The notes below the pieces were generated by a model. The model was not told the DNA's origin, made no database searches, and saw only the letters and a program-made list of their open reading frames with translations. From assembly GCA_020427865.1 (NCBI GenBank), contig JAGQNX010000001.1, positions 1 to 5,307 on the forward strand: DNA of 5,307 nt, written 5' to 3'. The position numbers and the translations under genes are program-made. The stretch's first letter is position 1. Each line of letters starts with the position of its first letter. This document shows, one piece after another, positions 1 to 5,228 of the stretch. Source of the DNA: a candidate division WWE3 bacterium. GTDB taxonomy: Bacteria > Patescibacteriota > WWE3 > UBA101185 > UBA10185.

Positions 1-2972
1 GCCCAAACTTCCATTTCACCAAATCTTTGTCCTCCAAATTGTGCTTTACCTCCTAAAGGTTGTTGTGTAATCAGGGAGTAAGGTCCTGTAGAACGTGCAT
101 GTAATTTTTCTTCAGACATATGGTACAGCTTTAACATATAGCTGTAACCTACGACAACATCACTATCAAACCTTCGACCCGTTCTACCATCGTACAAAGG
201 CATTTTTCCTGAAAGAGGTAAACCCGCTTCAGAAAGTTGTGACTCTACAATGGATGTGGCAGAACCTTCAAAGTTAGGTACCATATAAGTTTTACCTAAT
301 TTTTTACCAGCCAAGCCTAATGGGGCTTCTAGAATTTGACCTACGTTCATTCTTTTTAAAACTGCTTCGGATGAGAAAATAATATCTACAGAAGTACCAT
401 CTTGTAAGTGAGGCATGTCTACTTCGGGAATAATGGCAGAAATAACACCCTTGTTACCATGACGTCCTGCAAGCTTATCACCTACCTCAATTTTTTTACG
501 TTGTGCAACATATACAGTAAGTTCTTCTAAAACTCCTGCAGGTAAATTATTGTTGTCATCTTTACTTACACGTTTTACACCAATAACTGTACCGTGAATA
601 CCATGAGGAACCACAAGTGATTGATCGCGTACATCTTTAGCTTTTTCACCAAAGATGGCACGTAGTAGTCTTTCTTCTGCAGAAAGTTCTGTTTCTCCTT
701 TTGGAGCAACCTTACCTACTAATATATCACCAGATTTTACATGAGAACCTATGGCTACAATACCATCGTTATCTAAATTACGTAATATTTCTTCAGATAC
801 ATTTGGGATATCGTGAGTGATTTCTTCAGGTCCTAGTTTAGTTTCTAGTACTTGAACCTTGTGGTCGGAAATATGTACAGAAGTCAAAACATCTTCTTTT
901 ACTAAACGGTCAGATAATACAATTCCATCTTCAAATTCATAACCATCCCAAATCATATATGCAGCGAGTAAGTTAGCACCTAAAGCTAATTCACCATGCA
1001 TAATAGAAGGTCCTTCAATTAAAACAGTACCTTTCTTAACAGTATCACCTGTAGAAACTCGCACTGATTGATTAATAGAAGTATCATGGTTGGATTTTGT
1101 AAATTTCTGAGTGGTATAAGTAGCTTCACCGGATTTTTTATAACGAACTCTAACCATGGAACCATCTGCATAAACTACTTCACCTGCGTCTTCTGCAACA
1201 ATCACAGAACCTGTATTTAAAGCAACCGCTTCTTCTATACCTGTACCAACAATTGGAGCTTGTGGGCTTATAAGAGGTACTGCTTGAGACATTTGTTGAG
1301 TTGCAACTAATGTACGGTTAGTGTCGTTGTTTGCAAGAAAAGGAATTAAACCTGCAGAAATACCTACAACCTGCATAGGTACTACTTCCATATAATGTAC
1401 ATCTTTAACAGAACCTAATGAAAATACACCTCTATGGCGTACAGGAACCTGGCTTTGTGTAATATAACCTTCGTCATCTATATCTATAGAAGCATCAGTG
1501 ATTTTAGCTTCATCTTCTAAATAAGCAGCAAGGTACTCTACATCATCAGTTACACGAACACGCCCATCATTAGTGTGTTCTAATTTAAGGTAAGGAGTTT
1601 CTAAAAATCCGTATTCGTTAACGTTTGCATACATAGCAAGGTAGTTAATAAGACCAATGCTTTGACCTTCCGGAGAGCGAATTGAACAAATTTTACCAAA
1701 ATGCGAATGATGCACGTCACGTACAGCCATACTGGCGCGTTCACGAGTTAAACCACCTTTACCCATCACAGAAAGACGACGTAAATGATCTAAGGATGTA
1801 AGTGGGTTTTGTTGATCTTGGAATTGGGATAATTGACCTGATGCAAAAAAACTATGTATCTTAGCTGCAACAGAACGTGGAGAAATTAAAATTCCGGGTT
1901 CTGGAAGTTCTTCACGAGGTTGCAAGCTCATACGTTCTTTTACATTTTTTTCTAGTTGTAAAAATCCTACACGAATTTCATTTTGTAATTGTTCACCTAC
2001 ACGCTTAACTCTACGGTTTGAAAGGTTGTCGATATCACTGGGTTCACCTCTACCGTTGTTAAGATCAATCATAGTAGAAACGATTTTTACCAAATCTTCT
2101 AATTGTAATAAGCGATGTTCAGGATCGTTTGGAAAATTTAAACCTAACACTTGATTTAATTTAAATCTTCCTACTTCACCTAAACTATAGCGACGGGTGT
2201 TAAAAAAGTAAGCTTCGGCAAGACCAAGAGCATTATCTAATATTACAGGTTCACCAGGGCGACATCTTCTGTAAACTTCTAAGGCAGCCTCTTCATAAGA
2301 GCTAGAAGGGTCTTTAGCCAAAGTTTGTTCTATAAAGCTAATTTCTTCATGATTATCTACATCTGCAAAAGCCTTACGAATATCATCGTCAGTTTCAAGA
2401 CCAAAAAGTCTTAAAAGGGTAGTGACTGTAATTTTACGTTTACGGTCAATCTTAACTGTAATAACATTAGTTTTGGAAGTTTCTATTTCTAACCAAACAC
2501 CGTTTTTAGGAAGTACTTTGGCACCAGACAAAAAGCCCCCTGTAGTGGGGGAAACATCACGAGTAAATAATACACCAGCAGAGCGAATAATTTGGTTTAC
2601 AACAACTCTGGCTACACCATTAATAATAAATGTTCCTTTATCTGTCATTAAGGGAATATCACCCATATATATTTTTTGGACATTATCGGTTTTATTTTCG
2701 GTGTCTTTAAGAGTTGCGGTTAGATACCAAGGAGCATCGTAAGTACGTCCAGAGTCCAAAGCTTCGGCTTCTGAAAGGTTAGGTTCACCAAATTCAGGAT
2801 TTGTGAGACTTAGCACCCAATTGCGTCCGGTGTCGTCAGCAATAGTACCAAGTTCATCTAAAATTTCAGGGATTCCAACATCTACAAGCCATTTATATGA
2901 TTCTAATTGAACTGTGGATAAATTAGGCAGAGGTAAAACATTTTTTCGTTTAGAAAAGTTGTGTCTTTTCAT
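1..2972 (-). CDS. rpoB: RNA polymerase beta subunit RpoB (3' end cut by window edge)
   Basis: This encodes the beta subunit of DNA-directed RNA polymerase, which forms half of the catalytic cleft together with beta'. The frame is open from ATG at 2972 to the left edge, giving 990 residues that end in GEMEVW; about 70-130 C-terminal residues should lie outside. The start is supported by the family-typical N-terminus MKRHNFSKRKNVLPLPNL. Visible landmarks are the fork/rifampicin region FFASGQLSQFQDQQNPL (from residue 375, with D386, H396, S401 and R410 retained), SPEGQSIGLI (433-442), the GYEFEDG acidic pair E681-D682, the GDKLAGRHGNKG lysines K833 and K841, and HARSTGPYSLITQQPLGGKAQFGGQRFGEMEVW-type C-terminal sequence. 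Compared with E. coli the spacing shows that both large insertions (about 115 and 100 residues) are absent. It has its own promoter and long leader, and only a weak Shine-Dalgarno (AAAGAAAG, 2984-2991). Family assignment is certain; CPR origin is inferred. Confidence 0.99.
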   Translation of the reverse strand, partial: MKRHNFSKRKNVLPLPNLSTVQLESYKWLVDVGIPEILDELGTIADDTGRNWVLSLTNPEFGEPNLSEAEALDSGRTYDAPWYLTATLKDTENKTDNVQKIYMGDIPLMTDKGTFIINGVARVVVNQIIRSAGVLFTRDVSPTTGGFLSGAKVLPKNGVWLEIETSKTNVITVKIDRKRKITVTTLLRLFGLETDDDIRKAFADVDNHEEISFIEQTLAKDPSSSYEEAALEVYRRCRPGEPVILDNALGLAEAYFFNTRRYSLGEVGRFKLNQVLGLNFPNDPEHRLLQLEDLVKIVSTMIDLNNGRGEPSDIDNLSNRRVKRVGEQLQNEIRVGFLQLEKNVKERMSLQPREELPEPGILISPRSVAAKIHSFFASGQLSQFQDQQNPLTSLDHLRRLSVMGKGGLTRERASMAVRDVHHSHFGKICSIRSPEGQSIGLINYLAMYANVNEYGFLETPYLKLEHTNDGRVRVTDDVEYLAAYLEDEAKITDASIDIDDEGYITQSQVPVRHRGVFSLGSVKDVHYMEVVPMQVVGISAGLIPFLANNDTNRTLVATQQMSQAVPLISPQAPIVGTGIEEAVALNTGSVIVAEDAGEVVYADGSMVRVRYKKSGEATYTTQKFTKSNHDTSINQSVRVSTGDTVKKGTVLIEGPSIMHGELALGANLLAAYMIWDGYEFEDGIVLSDRLVKEDVLTSVHISDHKVQVLETKLGPEEITHDIPNVSEEILRNLDNDGIVAIGSHVKSGDILVGKVAPKGETELSAEERLLRAIFGEKAKDVRDQSLVVPHGIHGTVIGVKRVSKDDNNNLPAGVLEELTVYVAQRKKIEVGDKLAGRHGNKGVISAIIPEVDMPHLQDGTSVDIIFSSEAVLKRMNVGQILEAPLGLAGKKLGKTYMVPNFEGSATSIVESQLSEAGLPLSGKMPLYDGRTGRRFDSDVVVGYSYMLKLYHMSEEKLHARSTGPYSLITQQPLGGKAQFGGQRFGEMEVW
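2530..2551 (-). terminator. Terminator-like hairpin inside rpoB coding sequence
   Basis: Read in the direction of rpoB transcription, CCCCC (2551-2547), a six-base loop ACTACA and GGGGG (2540-2536) form an all-GC five-pair stem, followed by C and then five T (2534-2530). This is the layout of a short intrinsic terminator or pause site about 420 nt into the gene. It is encoded by S141-P-T-T-G-G146, using CCC, GGG and GGC codons that stand out in this AT-rich gene. The structure is directly visible. Whether it stops or pauses polymerase is inference; translating ribosomes would normally suppress it. Confidence 0.35.
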
Positions 2973-3045
2973 TAGGTATAATACTTTCTTTAAAATTTAA
3001 CTGCTATTTAGCCCCCGTAATAAGTAAATCTGTTTTAACAGTTAT

Positions 3046-3064
3046 AGACGCAAATACTGCGTCT
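3046..3064 (-). repeat. Perfect 7-bp hairpin in rpoB leader
   Basis: AGACGCA and TGCGTCT are perfectly complementary around the five-base loop GTATT. No T tract follows, so this does not look like an intrinsic terminator. Its ACGCA and TGCGT segments match those of the hairpin at 3131-3150, so the two elements could exchange partners. Confidence 0.6.
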
Positions 3065-3086
3065 TGGCTGTTTATAAAGCTTATTC

Positions 3087-3101
3087 ACAACAACTTGTTG
3101 T
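3087..3101 (-). repeat. 15-nt inverted repeat in rpoB leader
   Basis: ACAACAA and TTGTTGT flank a single central base, so an RNA stem of six pairs with a three-base loop can form. As DNA it is a nearly perfect dyad of the kind bound by dimeric regulators. It lies about 50 nt downstream of the predicted transcription start. Both readings are possible and neither is shown. Confidence 0.45.
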
Positions 3102-3130
3102 ATATTTTTATGCCTAGGAGCTAGCTCAAT

Positions 3131-3150
3131 TGCGTTCCTAGAGGTACGCA
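3131..3150 (-). repeat. Hairpin at the 5' end of the rpoB leader
   Basis: TGCGT and ACGCA pair across a ten-base interior that itself contains CCT/AGG. This would sit at or next to the predicted mRNA 5' end, where stem-loops can protect against decay. An alternative pairing, CTAGGA with TCCTAG (3114-3119 with 3136-3141), would disrupt it. Confidence 0.45.
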
Positions 3151-3156
3151 GTGTAG

Positions 3157-3185
3157 AGATTAACACACGTATTTTTTGATGTCAA
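3157..3185 (-). promoter_or_regulatory. rpoB promoter (TTGACA -17 bp- TG-T-TAATCT)
   Basis: A consensus -35 box TTGACA (3185-3180) is followed by a 17-bp spacer and the -10 box TAATCT (3162-3157), which matches TATAAT at three of six positions. The -10 box is preceded by TGT, giving the extended -10 motif. The spacer includes an A6 run. The -35 box starts ten bases after the lepB stop codon, so rpoB has its own promoter in addition to any read-through from lepB. It is the best sigma-70-type promoter in the window. Confidence 0.7.
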
Positions 3186-3194
3186 CACAATTAA

Positions 3195-3818
3195 TCAGTA
3201 AATCGTGAATTTTGCAGGCGGCCAAAAGCGTAAAAAAAGTTTACCTTTAATTCGGTCATATGTCACAGGGCCAAATACTCTAGAATCAACACTTCTAGGG
3301 CGATTATCTCCAAGTAAAACGTATTCATTATCCTTAAGCTTTAAAGCACGACCCTCCTTAATACTATTTCCACCTTGAGTACACACCCCGTCAGCTAAAT
3401 ACGGTTCATCTAATTTAAACTTTTGCGCATTAGAAGTAATTAATATCTCACAATCTGAAATATTTATGATTTCACCAGGGAGAGCAATAATACGCTTTAT
3501 ATAGTCTTCTCTATCATTGCCAGGAGGATTTAGCACTACAATATCACCGCGTGAAAAACCTGAAAAATGCTTAGTAAGTCGCTCTACATAAATTCTCTCA
3601 CCATTTGTAATACCTGGCTCCATGCTAGCACCAGATACTACTTCGGGAAAAGCAACCCAAAAATTTAAAACTAGCAATATGACAACAGTAGTAATTATAG
3701 TTTCAATAGTTTCGGAAAAAAAGGAGGCAAAGTCATTACTTGGCTTTTTAGAAAAATCATATGAATTTGTTACATTATCACCATGTAAACTGTTTATAGA
3801 ATCGTTGTCTGAATTCAT
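3195..3818 (-). CDS. lepB: Type I signal peptidase (S26 family)
   Basis: This membrane-anchored serine protease removes signal peptides from exported proteins on the outer face of the cytoplasmic membrane. The 207-residue protein has a polar N-terminal tail (1-38), one membrane segment (about 40-58) and then the S26 boxes: SGASMEP with nucleophile Ser65, RGDIVVLNPP (90-99), YIKRIIALPGE with the general-base Lys108, and GDNRPRSVDSRVFGPV (170-185). Length and single anchor resemble Gram-positive-type SipS more than two-anchor E. coli LepB. Cys123 and Cys146 in the outer domain might pair, which is speculative. The ATG at 3818 has no recognisable Shine-Dalgarno, and no Met lies between it and the membrane segment, so the start is likely but not certain. 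The stop is TGA. It is divergent from the MscS-family gene and lies upstream of rpoB in the same direction. Its likely substrates are exported through SecA, whose gene end lies about 1.4 kb away. Confidence 0.96.
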   Translation of the reverse strand: MNSDNDSINSLHGDNVTNSYDFSKKPSNDFASFFSETIETIITTVVILLVLNFWVAFPEVVSGASMEPGITNGERIYVERLTKHFSGFSRGDIVVLNPPGNDREDYIKRIIALPGEIINISDCEILITSNAQKFKLDEPYLADGVCTQGGNSIKEGRALKLKDNEYVLLGDNRPRSVDSRVFGPVTYDRIKGKLFLRFWPPAKFTIY

Positions 3819-3894
3819 AGTTGCATACTAACACACACAAAGAATTAGTGTATAAGAGTTTACTAACACGCATTGTATAAAGTAGTATTAAGTT
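3819..3894. promoter_or_regulatory. Divergent promoter spacer, lepB / MscS-family gene
   Basis: This 76-bp spacer must hold the promoters of both divergent genes unless transcription enters from further away. For the + strand the best -10 candidate is TATAAA (3876-3881), which would leave only about 7 nt before the ATG at 3895. A later alternative, TTTACT (3859) with TAGTAT (3883), would start at the ATG itself. For lepB, TATACA (3854-3849) is a weak -10 candidate without a convincing -35. Neither start codon has a clear Shine-Dalgarno, so leaderless or near-leaderless mRNAs are possible. TGTATAA occurs twice, 25 bp apart (3849 and 3874). Confidence 0.4.
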
Positions 3895-4953
3895 ATGGTT
3901 GAACTTTACGAATTTTTATTTAACTCTAATTTTTATATAAAAATACTTTCTATAATATTAGCGTCATTGCTTGTAGCAATTTCAGGAAATATACTGGTTG
4001 AAAAAACAATCTTGAAACTTGTTCTTAAAACTAAAAGCACACTAGACAACAAAATTATGGAGGAAATACGAGGTGTGCTAATTGTGACTGTATTCTTTTT
4101 GGTAATGTACAACGGACTTCAATGGTCTAATATAGGAACACCTCATTTGGGGGTATTAAAGGATATTGGCACAACAATAACTACTATTTACTGGACTGCG
4201 AGTTTAATAAGAGTGAGTGACACTATAGTGAAACAAGCTACACGCAAGGACTTACAGTTTCTACATCTAAATCAAGCCACAAACACCAAAGATATACTCC
4301 CCTTTTTTGGGTTACTATCTAAAGTCACTCTAATAATTGGAGCATTATTAATAATTCTTAATTTATGGGGAATAGATATACGTCCTGCATTAGCTTCAGC
4401 AGGGATTTTGGGAGTTGCGTTAGCATTTGCAGCACAAGATACTATTGCAAACCTATTTGGGGGCGTATCTGTTTTTATGGATAAACCTTATAAAACTGGA
4501 GATTTTATTATTACTAAAGATTCTTACAGGGGAAAAGTTATAGCAGTAGGTTTGAGAAGCACAAAAATAAAAACACAAGATAATATACTGCTGAGTATCC
4601 CAAACTCTGTAATGGTAACGGATGCAGTAGTAAATGAAACAGGACTGGATCCCAAATTGAGAATACGCGTACCTGTTACTGTAGGATATGAGTCAAATTT
4701 GCAATTTGTAGAAGATTTACTGCTAAAGATATTAGACAACAATGAGCATATTCTAGACGAACCCGGGCCTTCAATACAATTTACTGAATTTGGAGATAAT
4801 GGAATACATGTAGTTGCAATGGGAATGATAAAAAATCCAGAAGAAAAATTTGGAGTTATTCACACATTAATAAAAGACATTCATAAAGGGCTAAAAGAAA
4901 ACGGTATTGAAATACCGTTTCCTAAAAGAGATATTACTATTAAAAATAGTTAA
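3895..4953 (+). CDS. MscS-family small-conductance mechanosensitive channel
   Basis: This is an inner-membrane channel that opens under membrane tension and releases solutes during hypo-osmotic shock; it is probably a heptamer, as in the family. The 352-residue protein has membrane segments at about 13-35, 59-76, 88-108 and 141-160. The pore helix follows, ALASAGILGVALAFAAQDTI (165-184), then NLFGGVSVFMDKPYKTGDFI, the beta domain with GKVIAVGLRSTKIKT and IPNS (about 190-240), and a C-terminal alpha/beta domain ending in GIEIPFPKRDI (337-347), which matches the family signature. Aligned to E. coli MscS, the gate leucines L105 and L109 become V174 and F178, and the G113 kink becomes D182. This places it with the AAQDT-type relatives rather than with MscS itself, so no symbol is given. 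ATG at 3895 lacks a clear Shine-Dalgarno. The TAA stop overlaps that of the convergent DUF378 gene. The substrate and gating threshold cannot be read from the sequence. Confidence 0.96.
   Translation: MVELYEFLFNSNFYIKILSIILASLLVAISGNILVEKTILKLVLKTKSTLDNKIMEEIRGVLIVTVFFLVMYNGLQWSNIGTPHLGVLKDIGTTITTIYWTASLIRVSDTIVKQATRKDLQFLHLNQATNTKDILPFFGLLSKVTLIIGALLIILNLWGIDIRPALASAGILGVALAFAAQDTIANLFGGVSVFMDKPYKTGDFIITKDSYRGKVIAVGLRSTKIKTQDNILLSIPNSVMVTDAVVNETGLDPKLRIRVPVTVGYESNLQFVEDLLLKILDNNEHILDEPGPSIQFTEFGDNGIHVVAMGMIKNPEEKFGVIHTLIKDIHKGLKENGIEIPFPKRDITIKNS
4896..4923 (-). terminator. Probable terminator of the DUF378 gene, inside the MscS gene
   Basis: AAACGGTATT (4899-4908) and AATACCGTTT (4911-4920) form a perfect 10-bp inverted repeat around two bases. 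Read on the minus strand, the stem is followed by TCTTTTAG. It can be extended by G-U, G-C and A-U pairs (4921-4923 with 4898-4896), which leaves a short U run. It lies 30 nt after the DUF378 stop, the expected place for its terminator. On the + strand no T tract follows, so it should work only in the minus direction. It encodes MscS-family residues of the ENGIEIPF stretch. Confidence 0.55.
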
Positions 4954-5159
4954 CCTCTTGCGCAAAGCTTGCAGCTTTTTGGGTGAGTAAGAACTTCGTA
5001 CACTGCAGAAACACCGACTAATAAATACACAACTTTTTCGAGTACTGGTACAGAACCAAAAAGAAGCGAAACAAGATTAAAGTCTAAAAGTCCAACTAAT
5101 CCCCAATTTAAACCTCCCACTACTAAAAGTAGGAAAGTTACCATATGTAAACCTTTCAT
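4950..5159 (-). CDS. DUF378 family small membrane protein
   Basis: This is a 69-residue protein with two hydrophobic segments (about 4-28 and 38-57). It shows the DUF378 (YuzA-like) pattern: KGLHMVTFLLLVVGGLNWGLVGL, then DFNLV, LLFG, and VYLLVGVSAVYEV. Its function is unknown in the family. The tail HPKSCKLCARG carries a C63-x-x-C66 pair, which could bind metal or be redox active, though this is not established. The ATG at 5159 is chosen because the Shine-Dalgarno ends 8 nt upstream. In-frame GTG codons at 5162 and 5168 are less likely, as the latter lies inside the Shine-Dalgarno. The gene lies 69 bp after secA in the same direction and may be partly co-transcribed, but it also has a promoter candidate of its own. 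Its TAA overlaps the TAA of the convergent MscS-family gene. Confidence 0.93.
   Translation of the reverse strand: MKGLHMVTFLLLVVGGLNWGLVGLLDFNLVSLLFGSVPVLEKVVYLLVGVSAVYEVLTHPKSCKLCARG
4964..4980 (+). terminator. Possible weak terminator of the MscS-family gene, inside the DUF378 gene
   Basis: AAAGCT (4964-4969), loop TGC and AGCTTT (4973-4978) form a perfect six-pair stem, and the T run continues to 4980, giving five T in all. It begins 11 nt after the MscS-family stop. The stem has only two GC pairs and shares its T run with the stem, so it is weak as an intrinsic terminator. On the opposite strand it encodes the SCKLC end of the DUF378 protein. Confidence 0.35.
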
Positions 5160-5165
5160 CACTAT

Positions 5166-5182
5166 CACCTCCTTCGGAGAAG
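5166..5182 (-). promoter_or_regulatory. Near-perfect Shine-Dalgarno held in a small hairpin
   Basis: AAGGAGGTGAT (5174-5164) matches the bacterial anti-Shine-Dalgarno over 11 bases and decides the start at 5159. Immediately upstream, CTCC (5179-5176) can pair with GGAG (5172-5169) across the loop GAA. Alternatively CTTC (5182-5179) can pair with GAAG (5175-5172) across TCC. Either hairpin covers part of the ribosome site. The stems are only four to five pairs, so the effect may be mild. Confidence 0.6.
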
Positions 5183-5196
5183 TTATTAATAATTAA

Positions 5197-5225
5197 AGTG
5201 TACTTAAAATCTAATGGAGTAGCAA
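5197..5225 (-). promoter_or_regulatory. Candidate promoter of the DUF378 gene
   Basis: TTGCTA (5225-5220) and TACACT (5202-5197) each match the sigma-70 consensus at four of six positions and are spaced by exactly 17 bp. The start would fall near 5190, leaving a leader of about 30 nt that holds the Shine-Dalgarno hairpin. No terminator is seen between secA and this site, so read-through from secA is also possible. Confidence 0.45.
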
Positions 5226-5228
5226 TTA

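Larger units (their letters stand above)
2973..3152 (-). promoter_or_regulatory. Long structured 5' leader of rpoB
   Basis: If transcription starts about 6 nt after the -10 box (near 3152), rpoB mRNA has a leader of about 180 nt. It contains no ATG, and it carries several inverted repeats in a row: TGCGT/ACGCA (3131-3150) at the very 5' end, the palindrome GAGCTAGCTC (3118-3127), CTAGGA/TCCTAG (3114-3141) that overlaps both of these, ACAACAA/TTGTTGT (3087-3101), and AGACGCA/TGCGTCT (3046-3064). Some of these pairings exclude each other. No known riboswitch or ribosomal-protein leader was recognised. A regulatory role (attenuation, autoregulation or mRNA stability) is inference. Confidence 0.5.

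Noticed and set aside
95..277. Plus-strand open frame of 60 codons
   Set aside because: It lies wholly antisense to well-conserved rpoB sequence and resembles no known protein.
2422..2742. Plus-strand open frame of 106 codons
   Set aside because: It is antisense to conserved rpoB codons (INGVARVVVNQIIRSAGV region) and has no recognisable features of its own.
2978..2983. TATTAT as a second -10 box next to the rpoB ATG
   Set aside because: The hexamer 17 bp upstream (TAGCAG) is not a -35 box, and the strong TTGACA promoter upstream explains transcription better.
3035..3088. Possible 17-codon leader peptide in the rpoB leader starting at GTG
   Set aside because: It has a non-ATG start, no Shine-Dalgarno and no run of regulatory codons, so it is likely chance.
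3113..3150. Plus-strand sequence resembling part of a common synthetic promoter (CTAGCTCA...CCTAG)
   Set aside because: There is no TTGAC at the needed place, and the similarity is a by-product of the palindromes; the segment fits naturally as rpoB leader.
2973..3194. tRNA or known riboswitch between lepB and rpoB
   Set aside because: There is no T-arm GTTCRA-type motif or cloverleaf, and no riboswitch core that I recognise; only simple hairpins are seen.
3622..3831. Plus-strand open frame of 69 codons
   Set aside because: It is antisense to the lepB N-terminus and overlaps the divergent spacer; no ribosome site.
4524..4742. Minus-strand open frame of 72 codons
   Set aside because: It is antisense to the conserved beta domain of the MscS-family protein.
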